Assembly (NCBI GenBank): GCA_035534175.1
Contig: DATLSM010000076.1
Location: 1 to 35,988 of the forward strand
DNA length: 35,988 bases
Source: DATLSM01 sp035534175
GTDB lineage: Bacteria; Actinomycetota; Thermoleophilia; Solirubrobacterales; 70-9
Direction: 5' to 3'
Made by a program: the position numbers and the translations under genes. This document shows, piece by piece, positions 22,740 to 31,341 of the stretch. Under the pieces are notes generated by a model. That model did no database searches. It had not been told where the DNA came from and worked only from the letters and a program-made list of their open reading frames with translations. Every line of letters begins with the position of its first letter. The stretch's first letter is position 1.

Positions 22740-24308
22740 GTGGAGAGCGGAACTGCGCAGGTGAAGACCGAGGCGGACAACGGAGCGAGCGCCGCTCGGG
22801 CGCCCGGGAGTCTTAAGGTCCACAATCCGGCTACCGGCGGGCTGATCGCCACCGTGGCGATCGACTCACCCCAGGCGGTCGCCGAGGCCGTGGCAAGGGT
22901 GCGGGCCAACCAGTCCGAGTGGGAGGCGCTGGGGATCGCGGGGCGCTACCGCTGGCTGGGCAAGCTGCGCGACTGGCTTCTGGACAACGCCGACCGGGTC
23001 CTGGACACGATGCAGCTGGAGACCGGCAAGGTTCGCGCCGACGCCGCCAACGAGCCGGTCTACCTGGCCGATCTGATCAACTTCTACGGCGCCAAGGCGT
23101 CAAAGTTCATCGGCGAGGAGAGCGTTCGCCCCCACACTCCCCTGCTCGCCGCGAAGAAGCTGCGAATCCAGTACCGGCCCCACCCGGTCGTGGGGATCAT
23201 CAGCCCCTGGAACTTCCCCCTGATCCTGGCCCTCGGCGACGCGATCCCGGCGCTGCAGGCGGGCGCCGCGGTGGTGATCAAGCCCTCGGAGTTCACCCCG
23301 CTGGGTCTGGCCGAAGTGGTGAAGGCCTGGCGGGAGGAGATCGGCGCGCCGGACGTGCTGGGGTGCGTGCAGGGCCTCGGCCAGACCGGCGAGGCCCTGG
23401 TCGACGCGGTCGACTTCATCCAGTTCACCGGCTCCGATCGCACCGGTCGCAAGGTGATGGCCCGCGCCGCGCAGACCCTCACCCCGGTCAGCCTCGAGCT
23501 GGGGGGAAAGGACCCGATGATCGTCCTCTCCGACGCGGATCTCGATCGCGCCGCCAACGCCGCGGCCTGGGGCGGGATGATGAACTCTGGGCAGATCTGC
23601 ATGTCGGTGGAGCGGATCTACGTCGAGGAGCCGGTGTATGAGGAGTTCGTGGCCAAACTCACGGCCGCGGTGTTGAAGCTGCGCCAGGGTGCCGACGACC
23701 ACCGCTTCGGCAAGGACGTGGGAGCGATGACCTCACCCAACCAGACCGCGATCGTCGAGGACCAGGTCGCCGACGCGCTGGCCTCCGGGGCCAGGGCGCT
23801 GACCGGCGGCGGCAGGGTCGATGGGCCGGGCGATTACTTCGAGCCGACCGTGCTGGTCGACGTCGACCATTCGATGAAGGTGATGCGGGAGGAGACCTTC
23901 GGCCCGGTGGTTGGGGTGATGAAGGTGCGCGACTCCGAGCAGGCGCTGCGGCTGGCCAACGACAGTCGCTACGGGCTCTCGGGGTCGGTCTTCGGCGAGA
24001 GCGAGCGGGCGGAGCGGGTCGCGCGTCGGGTCGAGTGCGGCGCGGTCAACGTCAACGACGTGCTGGTCAATTACCTTGCCTCCGACCTGCCGATGGGCGG
24101 CTGGAAGCAGTCGGGGATCGGGTATCGCCACGGCGAACCGGGAATCAAGAAGTACTGCCGCACCGAGTCGGTGGTGATCACCCGCTTCGGCGGTAAGCGC
24201 GAGCCCACCTGGTACCCATACACCAAGGGCCGCCGGGCCCTCGTCGGCCGCATCGCCCAGGCATTCAACGCGCGCGACCTGAAGCGCCGAATTGGTATGC
24301 GCGGCTAG
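22740..24308 (+). CDS. Aldehyde dehydrogenase (NAD(P)+ dependent)
   Basis: This 522-residue aldehyde dehydrogenase has a Rossmann NAD site with VVGIISPWNFPLIL, the catalytic Glu in SLELGGKDPMIV, and the catalytic Cys in MNSGQICMSVERIYV. The C-terminal YGLSGSVFG and GAVNVNDVLVNY motifs are present (each intact). A C-terminal tail of about 40 residues with basic and aromatic residues (TWYPYTKGRRALVGR) extends past the usual fold and suggests membrane or partner contact. GTG 22740 is chosen for GGAAGGAG at 22725-22732, 7 bases upstream. It could oxidise fatty or semialdehydes produced by the catabolic genes; substrate not determinable. Confidence 0.93.
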   Translation: MESGTAQVKTEADNGASAARAPGSLKVHNPATGGLIATVAIDSPQAVAEAVARVRANQSEWEALGIAGRYRWLGKLRDWLLDNADRVLDTMQLETGKVRADAANEPVYLADLINFYGAKASKFIGEESVRPHTPLLAAKKLRIQYRPHPVVGIISPWNFPLILALGDAIPALQAGAAVVIKPSEFTPLGLAEVVKAWREEIGAPDVLGCVQGLGQTGEALVDAVDFIQFTGSDRTGRKVMARAAQTLTPVSLELGGKDPMIVLSDADLDRAANAAAWGGMMNSGQICMSVERIYVEEPVYEEFVAKLTAAVLKLRQGADDHRFGKDVGAMTSPNQTAIVEDQVADALASGARALTGGGRVDGPGDYFEPTVLVDVDHSMKVMREETFGPVVGVMKVRDSEQALRLANDSRYGLSGSVFGESERAERVARRVECGAVNVNDVLVNYLASDLPMGGWKQSGIGYRHGEPGIKKYCRTESVVITRFGGKREPTWYPYTKGRRALVGRIAQAFNARDLKRRIGMRG

Positions 24309-24319
24309 TTCGCTACCGT
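24292..24319 (+). promoter_or_regulatory. Possible promoter of metH
   Basis: TTGGTA at 24292-24297 and TACCGT at 24314-24319 are separated by 16 bases. This would start the transcript near 24326, exactly at the 5' arm of the riboswitch P1 helix (24327). The hexamers are weak matches; position is the main support. The -35 lies inside the end of the aldehyde dehydrogenase gene. Confidence 0.35.
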
Positions 24320-24326
24320 TCTCTGA

Positions 24327-24424
24327 CCATCCAGAGCGGTCGAGGGGCCCGGCCCGCAGACACCGCAGCAACCGGCCGAGATCCCCGGATCGAGGTGCGG
24401 TGCTAACGCCGGGAACGATGGAGG
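24327..24424 (+). promoter_or_regulatory. SAM-I (S-box) riboswitch
   Basis: The conserved S-box core is readable in order: CCATC (24327-24331, P1 5' arm), CAGAGCGGTCGAGGGGCCCGG (first 20 bases considered: AGAG, GGTCGAGGG), CGCAGAC, then GCAACC (24367-24372), a small P3 hairpin GATCC/GGATC (24380-24391), GGTGCTAAC (24399-24407), and GATGG (24417-24421, P1 3' arm). This matches SAM-I rather than SAM-IV. The riboswitch binds S-adenosylmethionine and would shut down metH when it is plentiful. The GGAGG SD (24420-24424) overlaps the P1 3' arm and no terminator follows, so control is probably at translation initiation. Confidence 0.92.
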
Positions 24425-24439
24425 TGAAAGTCTTCAGCC

Positions 24440-27400
24440 ATGCCAGAGCGTGATTATCTAGCCGCGACGCGCGAGCGGGTCGTCGTCTTCGACGGCGGCA
24501 TGGGCGCGACCCTGGAGCAGTTCGACCTGACGCCGGAGGACTACGGCGGCCTGGCCGGCAAATGCCACGAGGCGCTGGTGCTCAACCGCCCCGACGTGAT
24601 CGAGGGTGTCCACGCCTCGATGCTGGAGGCCGGCGCCGAGGTGCTGGAGACCGACACCTTCCAGGGCTCGCGGCTGAAGCTGGAGGAGTGGGGGCTTGGG
24701 GAGCACACCCTGGAGATCAACCGTAAGGGGGCCGAAATCGCCCGCAGGGCGGCCGGAGAGGGGCGCTTTGTCGCCGGCTCGATCGGGCCCACCGGGCTGC
24801 TGCCGGCCTCCACGGATCCCACCCTGGGCGACATCTCCTTCAGCCGGCTGGTCGAGGTGTTCGCCGAGCAGGCTCGCGGATTGGTCGAGGGCGGCGCCGA
24901 CCTGATCATCATCGAGACGGCGCAGGACATCCTCGAGGTGAAGGCCGCCGTCTTTGGTGCGCGCGAGGCTTTCGCCGCCACCGGGCGCTCGCTGCCGATC
25001 CAGACCAGCGTCTCGCTGCTACCTCAGGGCGGGAAGATGCTGCTGGGAACCGACATCGGCGCGGTGCTGACGACCCTGGCGGCTCTCGATGTCGAGGTGA
25101 TCGGGCTCAACTGCTCGACCGGGCCGGAGGACATGCGCGATGCGATTCGCTACCTCGGCGAGCGCAGCCCGCTCCCCGTCCACTGCATCCCCAACGCCGG
25201 CCTGCCGCTCCAGGGCCCCGATGGCGAGACGATCTTTCCCGAGAAACCAGAGACCTTGGCGTCGACCCTGGGTGAGTTCGTCGAGCGCTACGGCGTGGGC
25301 ATCGTCGGCGGCTGTTGCGGGACGACTCCCGAGCACATCGCCGCGATCCGCGAGCGGGTCGGGGGCCGCGCGCCGGGCGAGCGCCCCGCGCCGGGGCCGA
25401 TCGAGATCTCCTCGATGATGAACTCCACCTCGCTCGTGCAGGAGCCGCGGCCGACCCTGGTCGGGGAGCGCGTCAACTCGCAGGGCTCGCGCCGGGCGAA
25501 GGAGCTGTTGCTGGCCGATGACTATGACGGCCTGGTCCAGGTTGCCGAGGATCAGGTCGAAGGCGGCGCGCATGTGCTCGACGTCTGCGTGGCGCTGACC
25601 GAGCGCCCCGACGAGGCCGAGCAGATGAGCGCGGTGGTGAAGCGGATCTCGCTCACCCAGCCGGCCCCGATTCAGGTCGACTCAACGGAGCCCGACGTGA
25701 TCCGCGCGGCCCTGGAACAGATCCCCGGACGGGCGATCGTCAACTCGATCAACCTGGAGGCTGGCCGCGACAAGGCCGACGTAGTCGTGCCGCTGGCCAG
25801 GGCGCACGGCGCGGCGCTGATCGCGCTGACGATCGACGAGGTGGGGATGGCGAAGACGGCGGAGCGCAAGGTGCAGATCGCCAAGCGCATCCGCGACCTG
25901 GCCTGCGAGGAGCACGGCCTCGACCCCGAGGCGCTGATCTTCGACGCGCTGACCTTCACCCTGACCACCGGCGAGGCGGAGTGGAGGCCCTCGGCGGTGG
26001 AGACGATCGAGGGAATCCGTCGGATCAAGGCCGAGATTCCCGGGGTCAAGACCTCTCTCGGCGTTTCCAACGTCTCCTTCGGCATCGCCCCGCGGCCCCG
26101 CGGCATCCTCAACTCCGTCTTTTTGCATCACTGCGTCGAGGCCGGCCTTGACCTGGCGATGGTCAACCCGAACCACATCACCCCCTACGGCGAGATTTCC
26201 CAGCTGGAGCGGGAGGTGACCGAGGATCTGGTCTTCAACCGGGGCGATGACGCACTCGAGCGCTTCATCGGGCACTTCGAATCCACGGCGGAGGACGCCG
26301 CCGAGGCAGCCGCCGCCGACCCGACCGAGGGCATGGAGCCCGAGGACGCCCTGCACTGGCACATCCTGCGACGGAAGAAGGATCGCGTCGAGGAGTGGGT
26401 CGACCGTTCGGTGGAGAAGATCGGCGCCGTCCCCACCCTGAACGAGGTCCTGCTGCCGGCGATGAAGGAGGTCGGCGACAAGTTCGGTGCCGGGGAACTG
26501 ATCCTGCCATTCGTCCTGCAGTCGGCGGAAGTGATGAAGCGGGCGGTCGCGCGTCTGGAGACCTACCTCGACCGGATCGAGGGCCACGCCAAGGGCAAGG
26601 TCGTGATCGCCACGGTCTTCGGTGACGTCCACGACATCGGCAAGTCGCTGGTCAACACGATCCTCACCAACAACGGCTACACGGTGATCGACCTCGGCAA
26701 GCAGGTCCCCGTCGACGCGATCATCGAGGCTGCGGTGGAGAACGAGGCCGACGCAATCGGCCTCTCCGCGCTGCTCGTCTCCACCTCCAAGCAGATGCCG
26801 ATCTGCGTCCAGGAGCTTCATCAGCGCGGGCTCGGGTTCCCGGTGCTGATCGGTGGCGCGGCGATCAACCGCGATTTCAGCCGCCGCACCCTCTACCCGA
26901 AGGGCAGCGAGTCCGACGAGGTCTATGAGCCCGGGGTCTTCTACTGCAAGGATGCCTTCCAGGGCCTGGACACGATGGACGCGCTGATCGATGCGCCGGC
27001 GCGCCGGGCCCTGGTCGAGCGGATCCGGACCGAGGCCAGGCAACTGCGGGAGAAGGTCACCGAGCCCGACGACTCGCCGCCAACCAGCGATCACAGCGTT
27101 CGCTCGGCTGCCCGCACGGAGGTGCCGATCCCCGAGCCTCCCTTCTGGGGCGGGCGCGAGGTACAGGTCGACCTGGACGAGGTCTTTCCCCACCTGGATC
27201 GCCACGTCCTCTTCAAACTGCACTGGGGGGGCAAAGGGGTGAAGGGCGAGGCCTGGCGCGAATTGGTCGACGGCACTGAGGAGGAGGAGGGATTCGCGCC
27301 CCGCCTGGAGCGGATGTGGCGCGAGCAGGACTACCTGCGCCCGCGGGCTCGGCTCGGCTACTTCCCCTGCAACGCCGATGGCAACGAGCTGATCGTCTTT

Positions 27401-27946
27401 GACCCCGAGGACCCCGAGCGCGAGATGGAGCGTCTGGTGTTCCCCCGCCAGCCCCGCCATGACCGCATCTGCCTCGCCGACTTCTTCCGCCCGCTGGACT
27501 CGGGCGAGCGCGATGTCGTCGCCCTGCAGGGCGTCACCGCCGGCCCCCGGGTGACCGAGCTGATCGGGCGCCTGGAGAGCGAAGGCAAGTTCGCCGAACA
27601 GCTTTACGTGCACGGCCTTGGCGTGCAGGCGGCGGAGGGCCTGGCCGAGTGGCTGCACTCCGAGGTGCGGCGCGAGCTCTCGATCCCCCCCGACCAGGGT
27701 CGTCGCTACTCCTGGGGCTACCCGGCCTGCCCCGACCAGTCCGAGCACGAGAAGGTCTGGCGCCTGCTGGAGCTCGATCGGATCGGGATGACACTCTCCG
27801 GCGGCTATGCGGTGATGCCGGAGCAATCGACGGTGGCGATCATCGCCCACCATCCCCAGGCCGTCTACTTCGGCATGAAGTCAGGCTTCATTCCCGCCGA
27901 CAGGGCGCCTGATGATCTGGTCGCGGGCATCGCCGCCGACCGCTGA
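24440..27946 (+). CDS. metH: Cobalamin-dependent methionine synthase
   Basis: MetH has 1168 residues in the standard four modules. The homocysteine domain (1-310) carries zinc ligands C225 (GLNCSTGPED), C292 and C293 (GGCCGTTPEH). The pterin domain (about 335-610) carries methyltetrahydrofolate. The B12 module (about 635-890) has H731 in GDVHDIGKSLV as the cobalt ligand. The reactivation domain (about 925-1168) has RYSWGYPACPDQSEHEK for SAM binding. The enzyme methylates homocysteine to methionine. It is slightly shorter than the E. coli enzyme but complete. The SD GGAGG lies 15 bases upstream of ATG 24440 as part of the riboswitch. The 3' end overlaps the convergent lipoprotein gene by 59 bases. 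Confidence 0.97.
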   Translation: MPERDYLAATRERVVVFDGGMGATLEQFDLTPEDYGGLAGKCHEALVLNRPDVIEGVHASMLEAGAEVLETDTFQGSRLKLEEWGLGEHTLEINRKGAEIARRAAGEGRFVAGSIGPTGLLPASTDPTLGDISFSRLVEVFAEQARGLVEGGADLIIIETAQDILEVKAAVFGAREAFAATGRSLPIQTSVSLLPQGGKMLLGTDIGAVLTTLAALDVEVIGLNCSTGPEDMRDAIRYLGERSPLPVHCIPNAGLPLQGPDGETIFPEKPETLASTLGEFVERYGVGIVGGCCGTTPEHIAAIRERVGGRAPGERPAPGPIEISSMMNSTSLVQEPRPTLVGERVNSQGSRRAKELLLADDYDGLVQVAEDQVEGGAHVLDVCVALTERPDEAEQMSAVVKRISLTQPAPIQVDSTEPDVIRAALEQIPGRAIVNSINLEAGRDKADVVVPLARAHGAALIALTIDEVGMAKTAERKVQIAKRIRDLACEEHGLDPEALIFDALTFTLTTGEAEWRPSAVETIEGIRRIKAEIPGVKTSLGVSNVSFGIAPRPRGILNSVFLHHCVEAGLDLAMVNPNHITPYGEISQLEREVTEDLVFNRGDDALERFIGHFESTAEDAAEAAAADPTEGMEPEDALHWHILRRKKDRVEEWVDRSVEKIGAVPTLNEVLLPAMKEVGDKFGAGELILPFVLQSAEVMKRAVARLETYLDRIEGHAKGKVVIATVFGDVHDIGKSLVNTILTNNGYTVIDLGKQVPVDAIIEAAVENEADAIGLSALLVSTSKQMPICVQELHQRGLGFPVLIGGAAINRDFSRRTLYPKGSESDEVYEPGVFYCKDAFQGLDTMDALIDAPARRALVERIRTEARQLREKVTEPDDSPPTSDHSVRSAARTEVPIPEPPFWGGREVQVDLDEVFPHLDRHVLFKLHWGGKGVKGEAWRELVDGTEEEEGFAPRLERMWREQDYLRPRARLGYFPCNADGNELIVFDPEDPEREMERLVFPRQPRHDRICLADFFRPLDSGERDVVALQGVTAGPRVTELIGRLESEGKFAEQLYVHGLGVQAAEGLAEWLHSEVRRELSIPPDQGRRYSWGYPACPDQSEHEKVWRLLELDRIGMTLSGGYAVMPEQSTVAIIAHHPQAVYFGMKSGFIPADRAPDDLVAGIAADR

Positions 27947-28613
27947 TTTCGACCACTTCGCCGTTGTCGGTGACCACGGTGTTCGGCGGAGTGGAGGAGA
28001 TCGCCACCTGGAATGAGCCTCCCGGGGCGACGCCGGAGGGGGTCCGCGCCCGGGCGGCGCCGCTGAGGTCGGGGGCGATCCGGTAGAGCAGGGTGTAGCG
28101 CCCGGCCTTGACGGCGGTCACTTTCCACACCGCTACCTTGGTCGCGCCCGGCTTCAGCGGCCCGAAGTTGAAGGTCTTGGGGTTGGCGGTCGGGGCGCCG
28201 GCGGATTCGGCCGAGCCGGCAAGTTTGGGAAAGTGTTCGGCCAGCACCCATACCGGCCGGTTCGGTATTGCCAGCCCCGGCTGGGGGCTGCGGACCGCGA
28301 AGGGCAGTGAGGAGGCGCGACCCTCCCCGCCGGCGATCGAGGTGGTCACGGTGAGCGCCGGGATCGTCGTGCGGCCCGGGTTGCGCACGTCGATCAGAAG
28401 CTGCGAGGTCTGGGCCAGCCGCTGGGAGGTTGGGAACTTGGCGCTCACCACCTGCAGGGTGTAGGTGCCGCTGGGATGGCTCGCGCCCGAGCTCGCGCCC
28501 GAGGAGGAGCCGCCGCCACAGGCGGCGAGCAGCGCCGCCACGGCCACCGCGGCAACCCCGGTCGCGGCGACTCGAAGGCGGGCGCGCCGGGAATGTGGTC
28601 CGGTCCCCCGCAA
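27888..28613 (-). CDS. Secreted lipoprotein of unknown function
   Basis: This protein has 241 residues. The N-terminus is basic (HSRRARLR) followed by a hydrophobic core and a lipobox LLAAC-G, with C32 as the lipidated cysteine, then a Gly/Ser-rich linker. The body is beta-rich (TYTLQVVSAKFP, LLIDVRNPG, GPLKPGATKVAVWKV) and looks like one or two immunoglobulin-like or CARDB-like modules. No catalytic residues stand out. TTG 28613 is the only sensible start before the signal. The last 20 codons are antisense to metH and end in a basic, Cys-containing tail that may be poorly conserved. Expected on the outer face of the membrane. Confidence 0.8.
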   Translation of the reverse strand: MRGTGPHSRRARLRVAATGVAAVAVAALLAACGGGSSSGASSGASHPSGTYTLQVVSAKFPTSQRLAQTSQLLIDVRNPGRTTIPALTVTTSIAGGEGRASSLPFAVRSPQPGLAIPNRPVWVLAEHFPKLAGSAESAGAPTANPKTFNFGPLKPGATKVAVWKVTAVKAGRYTLLYRIAPDLSGAARARTPSGVAPGGSFQVAISSTPPNTVVTDNGEVVEISGRRRCPRPDHQAPCRRE

Positions 28614-28724
28614 AGCGGGCGGAACATACCACGGGCTCTGCCCGCTTCCGGGCGCTTTCCCGGGCTCCCGAAGTGGTTAGCCGGATCTCAACACTCGTGT
28701 AACGGTTGGCGCCCACCCATCCCA

Positions 28725-28730
28725 TAGACT
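28725..28730 (+). promoter_or_regulatory. Possible -10 of the MlaE-MMPL operon
   Basis: TAGACT lies 54 bases before the MlaE ATG, leaving a leader of about 48 bases with an SD. No matching -35 is evident. The same hexamer followed by CGG is seen at 35206-35211. Confidence 0.3.
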
Positions 28731-28784
28731 CGGTTCTTCGAGCGGGGCGTCGCGAGCCTGCGGCGCAGCTTGACGGAGGAGCAG

Positions 28785-29591
28785 ATGGTCAGATCCGCGG
28801 TAGACAGGGCGTTTCTGCCCGCAAAATCGCTGTTCGAGCAGGTGGGGGACATGGTGATCCTCACCGCTCGTACGATCGGTTCCGCCGTGCGGCCCCCCTA
28901 CCCCTACGGGGAGGAGTTCATCGGCCAGTTTCTCTTCGCCCTGCGGCTCTGTTGGTTCCCGCTGCTGATCTCAACGGTGGCCATCAACTTCGGGGCCCCC
29001 GGGCTGCAGGCGGCTAACTTCCTCACCCTGGTCGGGGCATTGGACCGCCTCGGCGGCTTCTTCGTCCTCGCCGCGATCCGAGAAATTGGGCCATTCGTGA
29101 CCGCGGTCGTCGTCGCCGGGGTTGCCGGGACCGCGATCACCGCCGACCTCGGCTCGCGCAAGATCCGCGAGGAGCTCGACGCCCTCCAGGTGCTCGGCGT
29201 CGATCCGATCAAGAACCTGGTGGTGCCGCGCTTCCTGGCGCTGATGCTGATCACCGGGTTGCTCGACATCTACGCCTTGGTCTTCGGCCTCAGCGGCGGC
29301 ATCCTTACCGAGATCCTCTACCACCAGTCGCTGGGCGGCTTCTTCGCCACCCTCTTCAGCAACGCCTCGATCACCGACCTCTGGGGCTCGGTGATCAAGT
29401 GCATGCTGTTCGGCGCAATCATCGCCGTCGTCTGCTGCTACAAGGGGATGACCGCCTCCGGCGGCGCGGCCGGCGTCGGCCGCGCCGTGAATGAGGCGGT
29501 GGTGGTCTCCTTCCTCGGGGTATTCGCCTTCAATTACGCCTTCACCCAGACCCTGCTCGCCACCCATCCCGAACTGCAGGTGGTCAGGTGA
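28785..29591 (+). CDS. MlaE/YrbE-family ABC permease A
   Basis: The permease has about 268 residues. It shows the MlaE fold: an N-terminal amphipathic helix, about five membrane segments, and the conserved LGSRKIREELDALQVLGVDP coupling motif (about 128-147). A LVVPRFLALM segment follows. MlaE permeases move lipids with an MCE (MlaD) substrate protein and an MlaF ATPase. I place the start at ATG 28785 because GGAGGAG lies 5 bases upstream; the frame opens at TTG 28770. The stop overlaps the GTG of the second permease. A divergent lipoprotein gene lies 171 bases upstream. Confidence 0.92.
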   Translation: MVRSAVDRAFLPAKSLFEQVGDMVILTARTIGSAVRPPYPYGEEFIGQFLFALRLCWFPLLISTVAINFGAPGLQAANFLTLVGALDRLGGFFVLAAIREIGPFVTAVVVAGVAGTAITADLGSRKIREELDALQVLGVDPIKNLVVPRFLALMLITGLLDIYALVFGLSGGILTEILYHQSLGGFFATLFSNASITDLWGSVIKCMLFGAIIAVVCCYKGMTASGGAAGVGRAVNEAVVVSFLGVFAFNYAFTQTLLATHPELQVVR

Positions 29592-30385
29592 ACGAGTGGC
29601 TGGAAGCCCCGCGCGCCTGGCTTGACTCCTTCGGCGAGATCGCCCGCTTCGGCTCTCGCGTCGCCGGCCTGGTCTACTCCGGCCGCGTCCTGCGCTTCTT
29701 CGGCGAGGCCCTGCGCCAGGCGGGGATCCTGATCCTCGGCTCGGCGGTCGTGATCTGGGGGCTGGTCTTCGTCCTCGGTCTTCAGTGCGGGATCGAGGGC
29801 GCCTACCTGCTGCGGGCGCAGGGCGCTCCCGCCTATGCCGGCGTCTTCTCCGCCTGGTGCGATTTGCGCGAGATCCTGCCCTACGCCTTCGGCTACATGC
29901 TGGCGGCCAAGGTGGGGACCGGGATCGTTGCCGAGCTGGGGGCAATGCGGATCTCGGACGAGATCGACGCCCTGGAGGTGATGGGTGTGCCGCCGGTCAC
30001 CTTCCTCTGCGCCACCCGCCTGCTCGCCGCCTGGATCGCCTTCCCCTTCATGTACCTGGTCGGGATCGGGGTCATGTATCTGGCCAGCTACATCGCCGTG
30101 GTCAAGCAGATCGGCGACGTATCCGCCGGTGGCTATGACCTGATCTTCTGGCAGTTCCAGAACCCCCCCGACGTGCTCTTCAGCCTGATCAAGGGGATGG
30201 TCATGGCGACCGTGATCGTGATGGTCGGCTGCTACTACGGCTACACCGCCTCCGGCGGCCCGGTGGGCGTGGGGACCGCTACCGCCAAGTCGATGGTGCT
30301 GAACATAATCCTCGTCCACATCATCGGGATGCTGGGGACCCTCGTCTTCTGGGGAGCCAACCCGAGGGCGCCGATAGGAGGCTGA
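29588..30385 (+). CDS. MlaE/YrbE-family ABC permease B
   Basis: This is a second MlaE permease of 265 residues, coupled to the first (GTGA overlap). The coupling motif reads LGAMRISDEIDALEVMGVPP. The overall layout matches YrbEB of mycobacterial mce operons, where YrbEA and YrbEB form a heterodimer. Five to six membrane segments; the N-terminus is short and amphipathic. Six bases separate its stop from the ATPase ATG. Expected to form the membrane half of the transporter with permease A. Confidence 0.92.
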   Translation: MNEWLEAPRAWLDSFGEIARFGSRVAGLVYSGRVLRFFGEALRQAGILILGSAVVIWGLVFVLGLQCGIEGAYLLRAQGAPAYAGVFSAWCDLREILPYAFGYMLAAKVGTGIVAELGAMRISDEIDALEVMGVPPVTFLCATRLLAAWIAFPFMYLVGIGVMYLASYIAVVKQIGDVSAGGYDLIFWQFQNPPDVLFSLIKGMVMATVIVMVGCYYGYTASGGPVGVGTATAKSMVLNIILVHIIGMLGTLVFWGANPRAPIGG

Positions 30386-30390
30386 TCGAG

Positions 30391-31341
30391 ATGTCAGTGG
30401 ATGATCCGAACCAGATCGGGCAGGCCGGGCCCAACGGCGAGGCCGCCCTGCCCGAGCCCGCACCGAGCGGTCCCTACGTCGGTCCCGACGGCGCGGTGAT
30501 GGGCCGTGACTTCGTCATCCCCGGGGTCGACCCGAGCGACCCCGATCCCTACCGCTTCCACACCGGTCGCAAGCGCGACCACGGCGGCGAGGACGCGATC
30601 GAAATTATCGACCTGGTCAAGCAGTTCGGCCGGGCGCGGATCCTCAACGGGCTCAACCTCGGCCTCCCCGAGGACCAGGTCTCGATGGTGCTGGGGCCAT
30701 CGGGCACCGGCAAGAGCGTGCTGATCAAGCACATCGTCGGGTTGCTCTACCCCGACTCCGGCGACGTTCGGGTCCACGGCGAATCGATTCCCAACATGAC
30801 CGACGACGAGCTCTTCGACGTGCGCAAGAAGTTCGGCCTGCTGTTCCAGGACGGGGCCCTGTTCGGCTCGATGAACATCTACGACAACACCGCCTTCCCC
30901 CTGCGCCAGCACACCGACAAAAGCGAGGAAGAGATTGGCGAGATCGTCAACCGGCGGCTCAAAGAGGTGGGCCTGACCGAGGCGATCTACAAGATGCCCA
31001 ACGAGCTCTCCGGCGGGATGCGCAAGCGCGCCGGGTTCGCCAGGGCGCTGGTGCTGGACCCCCAGATCGTGATGTTCGACGAGCCCGACTCCGGCCTGGA
31101 CCCGGTGCGCACCGCGCTGCTGTGCGAGCTGATCCGCGAGGTGCACGCCGAGAACGGGGGTTGCTACCTGACGATCAGCCATGACCTCAACACGGCGCGC
31201 CGGATCGCCGACTTCCTCGCCGTGCTGTGGAGCGGGAAAATCGTTGAGTCGGGCCCGAAACAAGAGCTGTTCGACTCCGAAAACGCGTTCGTGTCGCAGT
31301 TCCTCAAGGCGGACGTGAGCGGTCCGCTCTCGATGGATTGA
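30391..31341 (+). CDS. MlaF/Mkl-type ABC transporter ATPase
   Basis: This 316-residue ATPase has Walker A GPSGTGKS (102-109), Q-loop Q153 (LLFQDGALF), signature LSGGMRKR (206-213) and Walker B VMFDEP (227-232), followed by DSGLDPV. The LFQ-GALF and LSGGM-KR motifs are typical of the MlaF/Mkl branch that energises lipid transport. About 68 residues rich in Pro, Gly and Asp precede the ABC domain; this extension is unusual and may be a regulatory or disordered arm, or the true start may lie further in. Only 6 bases follow the permease stop. The stop overlaps the MMPL start. Confidence 0.95.
   Translation: MSVDDPNQIGQAGPNGEAALPEPAPSGPYVGPDGAVMGRDFVIPGVDPSDPDPYRFHTGRKRDHGGEDAIEIIDLVKQFGRARILNGLNLGLPEDQVSMVLGPSGTGKSVLIKHIVGLLYPDSGDVRVHGESIPNMTDDELFDVRKKFGLLFQDGALFGSMNIYDNTAFPLRQHTDKSEEEIGEIVNRRLKEVGLTEAIYKMPNELSGGMRKRAGFARALVLDPQIVMFDEPDSGLDPVRTALLCELIREVHAENGGCYLTISHDLNTARRIADFLAVLWSGKIVESGPKQELFDSENAFVSQFLKADVSGPLSMD

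Noticed and set aside
24327..24424. Cobalamin riboswitch or SAM-IV riboswitch for metH
   Set aside because: No B12-box is present, and the GCAACC and GGTGCTAA blocks with a closing P1 fit SAM-I better.
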